From positions 62,001 through 126,000 of the forward strand of contig JABCZR010000013.1 in assembly GCA_013289585.1 (NCBI GenBank): a stretch of 64,000 nucleotides of DNA. Reading direction: 5' to 3'. The stretch is from Acidobacteriota bacterium (GTDB lineage: Bacteria > Acidobacteriota > Terriglobia > Acidiferrales > UBA7541). Of the stretch, positions 42,972 to 51,930 are shown in pieces (the first letter of the stretch is position 1; every line of letters starts with the position of its first letter). A program made the position numbers and the translations under genes. Below the pieces are notes generated by a model. It was given only the letters and a program-made list of their open reading frames with translations, ran no database searches and was not told where the DNA came from.

Positions 42972-43643
42972 ATGCCACCTACCGATGATCAAAAACGCGA
43001 ACGCATCGCACGCCGCATTGCCCTTGAACTGCGGGACGGCTACTACGTCAATCTTGGCATCGGCATGCCCACGCTCGTGGCTAACTACGTTCCCAAAGGC
43101 ATGGACGTGATCCTGCAATCCGAAAACGGGATGCTTGGTGTCGGCCCATATCCGCTGGAGTCCGAAGTCGATCCCGATCTCATCAACGCCGGAAAAGAAA
43201 CCGTTACCGAACTTCCCGGCAGTTCCTATTTTTCTTCCGCCGATTCTTTCGCGATGATTCGCGGGGGCCACGTCGACCTCACCGTTCTTGGCGCCCTGCA
43301 GGTGGATGAAAAAGGAACGCTGGCGAACTGGGCGATCCCCGGCAAAATGCTGAAGGGCATGGGTGGCGCGATGGACCTTGTGGCGGGGGCCAAGCGCGTG
43401 TTCATCGCCATGGAGCACGCCACGCGCGACAACAAACCAAAAATCCTGAAAAAGTGCACCCTCCCGCTCACGGGCGTGGAAGTCGTCGATCACATCGTCA
43501 CGGAACTCGCGGTCATCGACGTCACACCGGGAGGCCTGCTGCTCCGCGAACTTGCCCCCGATGCCACCCTCGAACTCGTGCAGTCCCTCACGGAACCCAA
43601 GCTCCTGGTTCCCGCGGGCGGTCCCAAACCCATGCCGGTTTAA
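42972..43643 (+). CDS. scoB: 3-oxoacid CoA-transferase, subunit B
   Basis: 223 residues, starting 58 bases after subunit A. The active-site Glu is in the [12 protein letters not shown] loop; LNIGIGMPT-like [16 protein letters not shown] precedes it, and [19 protein letters not shown] follows. With subunit A it forms the heterodimer. The pair is typical of acetoacetate or beta-ketoadipate use. The gap to the next gene is about 80 bases. Confidence 0.93.
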   Translation: MPPTDDQKRERIARRIALELRDGYYVNLGIGMPTLVANYVPKGMDVILQSENGMLGVGPYPLESEVDPDLINAGKETVTELPGSSYFSSADSFAMIRGGHVDLTVLGALQVDEKGTLANWAIPGKMLKGMGGAMDLVAGAKRVFIAMEHATRDNKPKILKKCTLPLTGVEVVDHIVTELAVIDVTPGGLLLRELAPDATLELVQSLTEPKLLVPAGGPKPMPV

Positions 43644-43722
43644 TGGGGCGTACTTTTTCTCGCGTGCCCCACTATTTTGAAGGGAAATGCGCTACTCTGA
43701 CCCCAGGTACCAGCGCTCAACT

Positions 43723-44031
43723 ATGGATCCACACTCGATCGTCATCGTCAGTCTGCACACGCCGAAGGAAAAGGTCTGGGGCGAGCTGCTGGCCATCAAT
43801 CCCTCTGGAATCACCGTTCGCGGGATCGACCTCAATTCGTTCGATCATTTCATTCGGCAGATCAATCAGCCGGACGGCGAGCGCATGGGTCTGCCCACGA
43901 TTTTTTTCCCCATGAACCGGGTCGAACGCGTCGCACTGGACGAACCTTCCGGCGCGATTCCTTCGATGGACGAACTTTTCGCCCGCAAGCTTGGCCGCTC
44001 CCTGGCCGAATATCTCGCGCAATTTGCGTGA
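43723..44031 (+). CDS. Conserved-looking 102-residue protein, unknown
   Basis: I prefer ATG 43723 (MDPHSIVIVSLHTPKEKVW); ATG 43687 adds 12 residues and has AAGGG directly before it. The protein has a small barrel-like first half (GELLAINPSGITVRGIDLNS), a loop with FFPMNRVERVALDEPSGAIP, and a helical end (MDELFARKLGRSLAEYLAQF). The strand pattern resembles an RNA-binding or LSM-like fold, but I do not recognise the family. It sits between scoB and the PgsA-like gene, same strand. Confidence 0.6.
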   Translation: MDPHSIVIVSLHTPKEKVWGELLAINPSGITVRGIDLNSFDHFIRQINQPDGERMGLPTIFFPMNRVERVALDEPSGAIPSMDELFARKLGRSLAEYLAQFA

Positions 44032-44066
44032 AAAAGTCTCCCTGAATTGCGATATTCTCTTTGACA

Positions 44067-44630
44067 ATGAAAGGCCGCATCTGGACGGTACCTAACCAAA
44101 TCACTCTGCTCCGGCTCGGCTTCCTGCCGATCTTTCTCATTCTCATTTCGTATGAGCACTACCGGTGGGCGCTGCTGGTCCTCGTCGTCGCCGGGCTTTC
44201 CGACGGCATCGATGGAATGATCGCGCGGAAATTCAATCAGCGGTCTCCGCTGGGGGCGTATCTCGATCCGATTGCCGACAAGCTTTTGCTCTCTTCGTCC
44301 TTCCTGATCCTGGCATTCGAACGGCAGCTCGCCTGGTGGCTTACGATTCTTGTTCTCAGCCGTGACATCCTTATCCTGATCGTTGCCGTGGTTATCATTC
44401 TTAGCTCCGGTTATCGCCCATTTCCTCCCAGCATTTATGGCAAGCTCACAACCGCCGCTCAGATCATGCTGGTCTTCGGCATCGTCCTTGCCGCCGCCTA
44501 TCCCAATGCCCGGGTCACGCTGCTAAATCACTTCCTGATCTATGCCGTCACGATATTGTGCGTCGTCTCGAGTTTTGACTATTCCATCGTCACCGCGCGC
44601 CGCCTTAGCTCCTCTTCTTCCGCCAGCTAA
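44067..44630 (+). CDS. CDP-alcohol phosphatidyltransferase (PgsA-like)
   Basis: 187 residues from ATG 44067. Five or six transmembrane helices and the CDP-alcohol signature: DGIDGMIARKFNQRSPLG then AYLDPIADK, i.e. DG-x2-AR with the later G-x3-D-x3-D. It should join CDP-diacylglycerol with a small alcohol, most likely glycerol-3-phosphate (PgsA) or phosphatidylglycerol (cardiolipin synthase of the actinobacterial kind). WTVPNQITLLRLGFLPIFL at the start resembles PgsA. Downstream is an AT-rich spacer before the convergent rhomboid gene. Confidence 0.82.
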   Translation: MKGRIWTVPNQITLLRLGFLPIFLILISYEHYRWALLVLVVAGLSDGIDGMIARKFNQRSPLGAYLDPIADKLLLSSSFLILAFERQLAWWLTILVLSRDILILIVAVVIILSSGYRPFPPSIYGKLTTAAQIMLVFGIVLAAAYPNARVTLLNHFLIYAVTILCVVSSFDYSIVTARRLSSSSSAS

Positions 44631-44684
44631 AATGCAAGAGGCTAATTCTTCGCCGGCATTAAAAAATATTTTGTTTTTGTTTTG

Positions 44685-45608
44685 TCAGCCGCGGCCCGGG
44701 AGAGGATCACGGTAGTGCATGAGCATCAAAACGAAACTTGCGATTACAATGATTCCGGCCAACCAGCCGAGCGCGAAGGCGGTGCGGCGTTCGTTCGAAT
44801 TCATGGGCTGCCGGTCGGCAAACAATTTGCCAAGGACGAATCCGGAAGCCAGCCCGGCTCCGTGCGCATAGTTGTCCATGCCCATTCCGGAAAATCCCAG
44901 GACAAAAAGAATCACCACGGAGGTGATTAATCGAGATTTCAAGTCCCGCATATACGCGCCGCCACGCTTGGAGGTAATCGCCAGCATCACTCCAACAAGG
45001 CCAAGAATCGCGCCGCTCGCGCCGATCGAAAATTTCCCGGACAGCGCGCTGACCAGAAAACCAAAAGCGCCCGTCACGACATAGAGAAACAGGTAGCGCG
45101 CGGAGCCGTAGAGCTCTTCGAGTGCGGGGCCAAACTGCATCAAGGCCATCATATTGAAGCCGATGTGAATCAGGCCGCCGTGCAGAAACATTGCGGTGAT
45201 CAACCTCCACCATTCGTGATCGTAAAACATGGGCGGCCAATAACTCGCGCCCAAACGGTACATCGTCTCGCCACCCATGCCCCAGAGAATGCTCAAGCCG
45301 CCGCCACCACCCGCGGCGGCGGTGGCCATCCAACTGATTCCAAACATCAAGATGTTGGCGATGAGCAAGGCCGTGGTAACGGGCGCTTCGTGTTCACCGA
45401 AGATTCCGGAAAGCTGTTTGCTCAGAGCAGCGAGGGAAAAGCGGAGATTTGCGCCGCATTCGTGGCAACGGGTGGCGCTGATTCCGACGAGCGCGCCGCA
45501 GGCGGGACAAATTTTCGGGCGAGGCCGCTGGTCGCCGCTGCCGAAAAAACTGTGCATGGCGCTTTTCCAGCGTTCCACGCGCATTTGCCATTGATAGGGA
45601 AGGGGCAA
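44685..45608 (-). CDS. Rhomboid-family intramembrane protease with N-terminal zinc ribbon
   Basis: 307 residues from TTG 45608, preceded on the minus strand by AGGAGG at 4 bases; the next ATG (45584) has no site, so TTG is favoured. N-terminal zinc ribbon CPACG and CHECG (about 34-52), then six transmembrane helices with the rhomboid features: GGLIHIGFNMMALMQFGPAL, the catalytic Ser in IGASGAILGL, and the catalytic His in NYAHGAGLASG. It cuts membrane proteins within the bilayer. A zinc ribbon fused to a rhomboid recurs in acidobacteria. It is divergent from the coiled-coil gene at 45702. Confidence 0.88.
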   Translation of the reverse strand: MPLPYQWQMRVERWKSAMHSFFGSGDQRPRPKICPACGALVGISATRCHECGANLRFSLAALSKQLSGIFGEHEAPVTTALLIANILMFGISWMATAAAGGGGGLSILWGMGGETMYRLGASYWPPMFYDHEWWRLITAMFLHGGLIHIGFNMMALMQFGPALEELYGSARYLFLYVVTGAFGFLVSALSGKFSIGASGAILGLVGVMLAITSKRGGAYMRDLKSRLITSVVILFVLGFSGMGMDNYAHGAGLASGFVLGKLFADRQPMNSNERRTAFALGWLAGIIVIASFVLMLMHYRDPLPGRG

Positions 45609-45701
45609 TACTCCTCCTTGCGAGCAGCAAACAGCGTTCCTATAATACCCAAGTCGCCGCCGTACTTCTCTGCGCGGCGGTTTTTCCGAGGGCCTTCAGT
45701 C

Positions 45702-45914
45702 ATGGACAAATTCGAAGAGATTGGGCGGCGATTGGACGAAGAGCTCACACGCCTGAGGCGGTACGTCGAGGAGGAAGTGGCTCCCGAAACCGAGCGGCGC
45801 ACGGCGCAATTTCTGCGCGAGGTGAGCGAAAAACTTACGCAGGCAGCCAGCAAACTGGAATCGCGGAACGCGGCGCGGAATCCTCAGAATCCTCCGAACC
45901 CTCCAACTTCATGA
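45702..45914 (+). CDS. Small coiled-coil protein, unknown
   Basis: 70 residues from ATG 45702. Almost all of it is one charged helix (KFEEIGRRLDEELTRLRRYV, APETERRTAQFLREVSEKLT) with a short Asn/Pro tail (NPQNPPNPPTS), where a 9-base unit (GAATCCTCA, GAATCCTCC, GAACCCTCC) repeats in the DNA. It is on the same strand as the RlpA-like gene 13 bases downstream. A longer frame upstream crosses the rhomboid gene and is not used. Function unknown. Confidence 0.5.
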   Translation: MDKFEEIGRRLDEELTRLRRYVEEEVAPETERRTAQFLREVSEKLTQAASKLESRNAARNPQNPPNPPTS

Positions 45915-45927
45915 CACAGGCCGCACT

Positions 45928-46815
45928 TTGAAGCTTTTATTCGAATGGAGAACTGGCGGCTCAAGCGCGGCAAGGGTTGCCAGACGATCCGAAATTTACG
46001 GCGGCTGGCGGCATTCGAACGCGGCTTCTTTATTTCTCGTTGTTCTCTGTGCTTTTTGTGTCTGTTTTTCCGGCTGTGCTTCGCGCAAGCCAGTCGCGGA
46101 TCACCGGCAACCGCCACCGGCGCAGCCGACAGGAACCCCTTCGTCCACCGCAGACGCGGCGAAACGGTCCACGGATGTACCCGACGCCACTGCCGCACCT
46201 TCTGCTCCTTCGAGGCGCGGCAAACAGGCGCCTGCTCCTGCCGGTTACACGGAAGAGGGCAACGCTTCCTGGTATGGCGTGCCGTTTAATGGACGGCGCG
46301 CCTCGAATGGTGAGATCTATGACATGTACAAACTGACGGCGGCGCATCGCACCCTGCCATTCGAAACGATGGTACGCGTGACTAATCTGAATAACGGAAA
46401 ATCCGCGGTCGTTCGAATCACGGACCGTGGGCCTTTTGTTGACAATCGCATCATCGATTTATCGCTGGCCGCAGCGCGTGAAGTGGATTCGGTGGGCGCG
46501 GGCGTCGTGCCGGTACGCGTGGAAGTGCTCTCACCGGGCGTCGATCCGAACGTGGGATTTTTCACCGTGCAGGTTGGAGCTTTTCGCGAGCGCGCGAATG
46601 CCGAGCGGCTTCGCGACCGCCTGAGCCCGGCCTACTCTCCAATTTTTATTCAGCAGTATGATTCTCCCGACGGCATTTTTTATCGCGTGCGTGTGGGAAA
46701 GGTTTCGGGAGAAGAAGCCGCGCATCAGTTCGGAGAGCAACTCCGCGACCGCGAAGGTTTTACTACCTTCGTTACGCGATTGGACGAAGGGACTACAGGA
46801 GGAGGGAATCGATGA
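45928..46815 (+). CDS. rlpA: RlpA-like septal lipoprotein with SPOR domain
   Basis: 295 residues if TTG 45928 is the start, which has no clear ribosome site; a later start would still keep the lipobox. Lipoprotein signal (LFLVVLCAFCVCFSGC, Cys at about 50) followed by a Pro/Thr linker. The double-psi beta-barrel of RlpA is at about 110-195 (GNASWYGVPFNGRRASNGEI, RVTNLNNGKSAVVRITDRGP), with the catalytic Asp in ITDRGP and the His-region LTAAHRTLPF. The C-terminal SPOR domain is at about 213-285 (FTVQVGAFRERANAERLRDR). RlpA cuts glycan strands lacking stem peptides at division sites. Its stop overlaps the HIT gene start (ATGA). Confidence 0.87.
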   Translation: MKLLFEWRTGGSSAARVARRSEIYGGWRHSNAASLFLVVLCAFCVCFSGCASRKPVADHRQPPPAQPTGTPSSTADAAKRSTDVPDATAAPSAPSRRGKQAPAPAGYTEEGNASWYGVPFNGRRASNGEIYDMYKLTAAHRTLPFETMVRVTNLNNGKSAVVRITDRGPFVDNRIIDLSLAAAREVDSVGAGVVPVRVEVLSPGVDPNVGFFTVQVGAFRERANAERLRDRLSPAYSPIFIQQYDSPDGIFYRVRVGKVSGEEAAHQFGEQLRDREGFTTFVTRLDEGTTGGGNR

Positions 46816-47156
46816 GCGCCGATTGCCTGTTCTGCAAAATCGCTGCGAAGAAAATACCCTCGAAGATTGTTTACGAAGATCCGGACCTTTTCGCGTTCGA
46901 AGACATTTCCCCGCAGGCGCCGACGCACATTCTGATTTGCCCACGGAAGCATTTCGAATCGCTGAACGAAGCCGCGGCAGAGGACCAGGCAGTTTTGGGC
47001 AAGCTGCAGCTGGTGGCGGCGGAACTGGCGCGCGAACGGAATCTCCTCGAAGGCTACCGCACGGTATTAAACAACGGGCGCGGGGCCGGACAGTCGGTTT
47101 TTCATTTGCACTTGCATCTGCTTGGCGGCCGTCCGTTCCGCTGGCCGCCGGGGTAG
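46812..47156 (+). CDS. HIT-family (HINT-like) nucleotide hydrolase
   Basis: 114 residues. The HIT triad is in FHLHLHLLGG, and the zinc-ligand Cys pair in CLFCKIAAKKIPSKIVYED. DLFAFEDISPQAPTHILICP is the family start. It should hydrolyse adenosine phosphoramidates or similar in the cytoplasm. It overlaps the rlpA stop by 4 bases, so the two are co-translated. Full family length. Confidence 0.93.
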   Translation: MSADCLFCKIAAKKIPSKIVYEDPDLFAFEDISPQAPTHILICPRKHFESLNEAAAEDQAVLGKLQLVAAELARERNLLEGYRTVLNNGRGAGQSVFHLHLHLLGGRPFRWPPG

Positions 47157-47220
47157 TGGGGAATCGGCTGTAACGTGAAGCTGATGCACGGCGGCTTCTG
47201 CGATCACGGAATGTCTCCGG

Positions 47221-47661
47221 TCATACCAACTCGATGAAGCCACGAGCAGCGCTCTTTTCCGGCAGCAAAGAGAGGACGGCGCGATCCATTGTCGCGAGCT
47301 TGCTTTTCTTGCGCATGGCCAAGCCCAAAAGATAAGCATCGGTCACTTGTTGATGTCCAGCCAATCGCGGATGGAATGGCTCAAGAGCCTGAGGGAAGCT
47401 GAGCTCATCAGGCCAGAACCTGTGCGCGGGATGGCCGAGGTTGGCACGAAGAAGAGCCAGAGCATGCACAGGGGTTAGAGCGTTTGGAGAGAAAGCTGGA
47501 TTCGAGAGTATGCGGACGAAGCCGGTCTGAGTGAGGGGGCATGTTGCCCACCCTTGATCCGCGTAGCGTGCAAGCCATTCCTGAACCCGGTCATGGGCAC
47601 GGTGGGTGGGCCACGCCATGGCGATCAGAACATTCACGTCCAGCAAGAAACCAGTTTTCAC
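47221..47661 (-). CDS. vapC: PIN-domain toxin, VapC type
   Basis: 146 residues from GTG 47661. The PIN fold has the acidic residues of a Mg-dependent ribonuclease: Asp in FLLDVNVLIAMAW, and the pair in VTDAYLLGLAMRKKSKLATM and DRA. The middle segment CPLTQTGFVRILSNPAF is typical of one VapC subgroup. The start overlaps the antitoxin stop by GTGA (47661-47658), so the two are coupled. VapC toxins cut tRNA or rRNA. Target unknown. Confidence 0.88.
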   Translation of the reverse strand: MKTGFLLDVNVLIAMAWPTHRAHDRVQEWLARYADQGWATCPLTQTGFVRILSNPAFSPNALTPVHALALLRANLGHPAHRFWPDELSFPQALEPFHPRLAGHQQVTDAYLLGLAMRKKSKLATMDRAVLSLLPEKSAARGFIELV

Positions 47662-47903
47662 TCCAATTCGTCCTGTAGTTTTCCGACGTCCTCCGTGGTT
47701 ACAGGCGGCGAGCCAGGCGGCAGTTCGACAACATGGAAACCGTTGACGACGCGGGTTTGCAAAGGTGCGCGGAGACCCCGCCGTATCAGGTCTGATACGG
47801 CTTTGCCGATGGCGACATCACGGCTCTTGGCATACGATCTTGCTTCCTGAAGGACATCATCATCCAAAGAAAGTGTGGTTCTCATGCCATAATGATGCGT
47901 CAT
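47658..47903 (-). CDS. vapB: Ribbon-helix-helix antitoxin, VapB type
   Basis: 81 residues from ATG 47903; a second ATG at 47885 gives MRTTLSLDDD, which is where most RHH proteins begin. Residues MRTTLSLDDDVLQEARSYAK form the ribbon and first helix; AIGKAVSDLIRRGLRAPL is the second helix. The Pro-rich end (VVELPPGSPPVTTEDV) should wrap around the toxin. A set of three AATGATG words lies over and above the start and is the likely operator. It is read before the toxin. Confidence 0.85.
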   Translation of the reverse strand: MTHHYGMRTTLSLDDDVLQEARSYAKSRDVAIGKAVSDLIRRGLRAPLQTRVVNGFHVVELPPGSPPVTTEDVGKLQDELE

Positions 47904-47954
47904 TTAAAGAATGATGTCAAGAATAGAATGGCACATCACTACGACGAAATGATG
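47891..47954 (-). promoter_or_regulatory. Antitoxin operator and promoter region
   Basis: The palindrome AATGA-TGCG-TCATT (47891-47904) spans the ATG 47903 start. Two more AATGATG words follow at 47910 and 47948. On the minus strand a TTGACA lies at 47920-47915. Repeated half-sites around a promoter fit autoregulation by an RHH antitoxin dimer. If the transcript begins inside this region, the true start could be ATG 47885. Confidence 0.5.
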
Positions 47955-48157
47955 TAGGGTCGCATCCGGCGCTGATGTGCGGGAGGCTGGGGTAGCGAGG
48001 AAGTGACCCTAGAAAACTCAACTTTAGGCCCAGAAATTTCACTCAGATCGCGGATCGAACCCGCTCTCCGGAGAAGCTGCCGTCGCGATTCGCCTGGGGC
48101 TCGCTTTGCGGGCGAAGGGGCTCAAGCTAAGATAAGTGCCGTTCATAGGAGGAGTGT

Positions 48158-50395
48158 ATGTCCTTGTTGCGCCGGGTTTCGAGCTTGTCCGCAATTCTCG
48201 TGATGATTTCTTTGATTGCAGTTTGTGCTTCTCGCTCTGCGGCGCAGCAGGCTGCCGCCGTCCCAGGAAAAGCGCTGACGGTGGAACGCATTTACTCTCA
48301 GCCGAGCTTGAGCGGGCGGCTGACGCGGGGACTCGAGTGGACTCCGGATAGCAAGGAGCTCAGCTACTTCGAAACAAAAGGAACCGGTAAGGAAGCCAAG
48401 ACAGAACTTTGGGTGATGGACGCGGCGATCGGAGAGCGGCACCTTCTTGTGGCTGCTGACAAACTCGAATCGATTCTTCCTACTGACGGTTCGAGGCCAA
48501 CGCAAGCGACGGGTCTTGGGCGGCGCGCGCCAGCCCAGTATCAGTGGGCACCGGACGGCGGAGGGATTCTGTTTCAAGGGCCGACGGCTCTGGCATGGAT
48601 GGATTTGAAGACGCAAACTGCACGGACGCTGGTGTCCGGCAAAGCCGCACTCGCTGACCCGAAAATTTCTCCTGATGGGCGGTACGTGAGTTTCGTTCGT
48701 GACCACAATTTATGGCTGGTCGGTGTCGCCGATGGGAAAGAGCGAGCCGCAACGAAGGGTGGGAGCGAGGAGATTCGCAAAGGTGAGCTGGACTGGGTCT
48801 ATCCCGAGGAACTGGATATCAAGACGGCGTACTGGTGGTCGCCGGATTCCTCGGCAATCGCTTATTTGGAAATGGATGAGCGCAAGGTTTCGCAATACCC
48901 GTTGGTGGATTTCGCCTCGCCGAGCGGCGAAGCGGAGATGGAACGCTATCCAGTGGCGGGCGGGGCGAATCCGATCGTGCGGGTGCTAGTGGCGCCGGTT
49001 GGTGGAGGGGAAGCGCGCGTTATGGACGCCGGAGCGGAGACTGACATTTACATTCCGCGCGTGAACTGGCTGACGGATTCGAAACATGTTGCGATTCAGC
49101 GTCTCAATCGCGCGCAGACGATACTTGAACTTTTGTTCGCGGATGTCGCGACGGGCAACACGCGCGTTGCGCTTACGGAAAAAGACCCATCCTGGATTAA
49201 CGTGAGCGACGATCTCTATTTTCTCAAGGATGGCAAGCGGTTCCTCTGGTCCAGCGAGCGCAGCGGCTACCGCCATCTCTATCTTTACAATCTTGACGGC
49301 AAGCGGCTCGGACAAATCAGCAAGGGCGAGTGGGAGGTCACTTCACTCGATGAGGTGGATGAGTCCAAGGGCTGGGTGTATTTTACCGCCGCCGAAAAAT
49401 CTCCTCTTGAGCGGCATCTGTACCGCGCTGGGCTTGACGGTGCGGGTTTCACACGCGTTACCACGGATGCCGGTGTACACGCAGCGGTTCTCGCGCCCAA
49501 CGCTGCCGCTTTTTACGATTCCTATTCGAACGCCGCTACGCCGCCGCGCCAGGATCTCTGTCGCGCCGATGGCTCGCGCGTTGCCGCCATCAACGATAAC
49601 AAAGTGGCGGAGCTGGCCGATTACCATCTTTCGCCCATGGAATTCCTGACCGTGAAATCGCCCGACGGCGTTTCGCTGAATGCCAGCATCATCAAGCCGC
49701 CGGACTTCAACCCTCAGAAAAAATATCCGGTACTCGTCTATACCTACGGCGGACCGCATGCCCAGGTCGTCCGCAACGCCTGGGGTGGTGCTACTTTCCT
49801 GTGGCACGAGTTGATGGCGCAGAAGGGGTATATCATTTTCTCTATCGACAATCGTGGCTCCGCCGCGCGCGGCCATGTTTTCGAAGCGCCACTGCACCTC
49901 CGCCTGGGTGCGCAGGAACTTTCCGATCAGCGCGACGGCGTGCAATACCTCAAGTCGCTTCCTTATGTGGACGGCAATCGTATCGGGATTTGGGGATGGA
50001 GCTATGGCGGCTTTATGACGCTGCACGCGATGTTCGAAGCAGGCGATGACTTCAAGGTGGGCTTTGCGGGGGGCCCAGTCACCGATTTCCACTACTACGA
50101 TTCCATTTACACGGAGCGTTATCTGGGCCTGCCGCAGCAAAACGAGAAAGGTTACGTGGATTCTTCGCCTGTGAAATATGCCGCGCAGCTAAAAGGAAAA
50201 CTGCTGATTGCTCATGGCACCGGCGACGACAACGTGCACTACGCGAATACGCTCACGCTCATTAACCAGCTCATTGACGCGGGGAAATATGTTGAGGTGA
50301 TGGCATTTCCCGGACGGGGTCATGGGGTCAGCGATCCGCCGGCGCGGAAGGTGCTAATGCAGCGCGTTACGCAGTATTTTCTCGACAACCTCTAA
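48158..50395 (+). CDS. Dipeptidyl-peptidase IV-like serine peptidase, S9B family, secreted
   Basis: 745 residues with a signal peptide (LSAILVMISLIAVCASRSA) and AGGAGG before ATG 48158. N-terminal beta-propeller (about 40-480), including the DPP-IV helix EEIRKGELDWVYPEELDIKT with its Glu pair for the substrate N terminus, then alpha/beta hydrolase. Catalytic triad: Ser615 in GWSYGG, Asp690 in HGTGDDNVH, His722 in GRGHGVSD. It should remove X-Pro or X-Ala dipeptides in the periplasm. It stands alone; with tricorn at 786 it is the second peptidase of the window. Confidence 0.95.
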   Translation: MSLLRRVSSLSAILVMISLIAVCASRSAAQQAAAVPGKALTVERIYSQPSLSGRLTRGLEWTPDSKELSYFETKGTGKEAKTELWVMDAAIGERHLLVAADKLESILPTDGSRPTQATGLGRRAPAQYQWAPDGGGILFQGPTALAWMDLKTQTARTLVSGKAALADPKISPDGRYVSFVRDHNLWLVGVADGKERAATKGGSEEIRKGELDWVYPEELDIKTAYWWSPDSSAIAYLEMDERKVSQYPLVDFASPSGEAEMERYPVAGGANPIVRVLVAPVGGGEARVMDAGAETDIYIPRVNWLTDSKHVAIQRLNRAQTILELLFADVATGNTRVALTEKDPSWINVSDDLYFLKDGKRFLWSSERSGYRHLYLYNLDGKRLGQISKGEWEVTSLDEVDESKGWVYFTAAEKSPLERHLYRAGLDGAGFTRVTTDAGVHAAVLAPNAAAFYDSYSNAATPPRQDLCRADGSRVAAINDNKVAELADYHLSPMEFLTVKSPDGVSLNASIIKPPDFNPQKKYPVLVYTYGGPHAQVVRNAWGGATFLWHELMAQKGYIIFSIDNRGSAARGHVFEAPLHLRLGAQELSDQRDGVQYLKSLPYVDGNRIGIWGWSYGGFMTLHAMFEAGDDFKVGFAGGPVTDFHYYDSIYTERYLGLPQQNEKGYVDSSPVKYAAQLKGKLLIAHGTGDDNVHYANTLTLINQLIDAGKYVEVMAFPGRGHGVSDPPARKVLMQRVTQYFLDNL

Positions 50396-50451
50396 CGCGC
50401 GGCCAGAGCGTCCATTTCGCACCGTAGCTTCGCGCTCCACAATTCTTATTG

Positions 50452-51930
50452 CTATGGGGCGACTACGTCTTTGAATTTGGGCTTCACTTGCACGGCGGAG
50501 AGACTAGACGCATCCCACCCGCCACCGAGCGCCTTGATCAGAAGCACGCTGGTCACAAGTTTTTGACCCTTGATGACGGCCATCTCTTGCTCGTTGTTCA
50601 GTAGATTCTGTTGCGCGGTCACGACGTCTAGATAACTCACCAGGCCGCCGGCATAACGGCTGGTGGAAATGTCCAGAGTGCGCCGCGCGGCGTCGACGGC
50701 CAACTGCTGCGACTGCCTGGCTTGCTCGAGAACCGTCAGACCCGTCACGTCGTCCTGGACTTCGCGGAAGGCGTTCAACACGGTGTCACGATAGCTTGCC
50801 ACGTTGGCCTCGTAGCCCGCCTGGGCGAATTGCACCTGGGCGCGCCGCTGGCCGCCCGAGAAAATGGTTTGCGCTACGTTCGCGCCCACCGCCCAGAAGG
50901 TGCTCTGCACATTGACTAGTTTGGCGATGTCCGCGGCCTGCCAGCCGCCTGTTCCAAAAAGATTCAGCGAAGGATAGTAAGCAGCTTTGGCGATACCGAT
51001 CTGCGCGTTGGCCACGGCCATTTGGCGCTCGGCTTCGGCGACGTCGGGGCGGCGCTCGAGCAAATCGGAGGGCAGCCCAGCATCGATCGGCGGCGCTTCG
51101 GCGTTTAATTCCCTGTTAGCCAAGTGAAATTCCGGAGCAGGCTTTCCAATAAGGACGGCGATGGCGTCTTCAAATTGTTTTCTCTGCTGCAGCAGAAGAA
51201 TGGCCTGCGTTTGCGTCGTATTCAGCAACGTCTCTTCTTGAGCGACGTCCAGGCCGGAAGCCACGCCGCCCTTATGCCGCGAATCTACAAGTTGCAGACC
51301 CCTTTGCAGGGCTTCCACGGTGCGGTTCAAGATTCCGAGTTCGGTGTCGAGCTGGCGCAACGTAAAGTAATCGCCCGCCAGCTCGGCAGTGATTACCAGG
51401 CGCACATTTTCCAGATCCGCTGCGCTGGCCTGATACGAGGCTTGCGCAGCCTCGATACTGCGACGGCGCTCGCCGAACAAGTCAACTTCGTACCCCACCG
51501 TGAATGGCAAAGTGAAATTGTTTTGCGTTACAGCGGACGTCACGGGAATTGAGCTGCCGGGCGGACGATTTCCGGAGAGGCGCTGGCGCTCCGCTAACGG
51601 CGCCGTTGATACAGTGGGGAACAGAGTCGCGACCTGCACTGCGGCGGCGGCGCGGGCCTGTTCCAGGCGCGCAGTGGAAACTTTGATGGTTTGATTGGCG
51701 TCGAGAGATTGCTTTTCCAGCGCGCTCAATTCGTCATCGTGGAAAACGCTCCACCATTCGCCTTTGGCCACGGCGTCCTTCGGCGTGCTCTCTCGCCAAG
51801 GCTCCGCAACGTCCCATTGTGCGGGCACCGGCGCTGTAGGCCGGTGATAATTCGGACCGACGGTGCAGCCGCTAGCGAAGACACAGGCAGCAAGCCCTAA
51901 GAAGGCCGGGAATGGCCTCACGTACTTCAT
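50452..51930 (-). CDS. RND efflux outer-membrane factor, NodT/OprM family lipoprotein
   Basis: 492 residues. A lipoprotein signal with CVFASGCTVGPNYHRP (Cys at about 22), then two repeats of the TolC-like helix-strand pattern (DANQTIKVSTARLEQARAAA; LLERRPDVAEAERQMAVANA). It should form the outer-membrane channel of the pump encoded upstream. The start ATG overlaps the adaptor gene stop (TAATG at 51928-51932). Gene order on the minus strand is pump, adaptor, channel. Confidence 0.93.
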   Translation of the reverse strand: MKYVRPFPAFLGLAACVFASGCTVGPNYHRPTAPVPAQWDVAEPWRESTPKDAVAKGEWWSVFHDDELSALEKQSLDANQTIKVSTARLEQARAAAAVQVATLFPTVSTAPLAERQRLSGNRPPGSSIPVTSAVTQNNFTLPFTVGYEVDLFGERRRSIEAAQASYQASAADLENVRLVITAELAGDYFTLRQLDTELGILNRTVEALQRGLQLVDSRHKGGVASGLDVAQEETLLNTTQTQAILLLQQRKQFEDAIAVLIGKPAPEFHLANRELNAEAPPIDAGLPSDLLERRPDVAEAERQMAVANAQIGIAKAAYYPSLNLFGTGGWQAADIAKLVNVQSTFWAVGANVAQTIFSGGQRRAQVQFAQAGYEANVASYRDTVLNAFREVQDDVTGLTVLEQARQSQQLAVDAARRTLDISTSRYAGGLVSYLDVVTAQQNLLNNEQEMAVIKGQKLVTSVLLIKALGGGWDASSLSAVQVKPKFKDVVAP

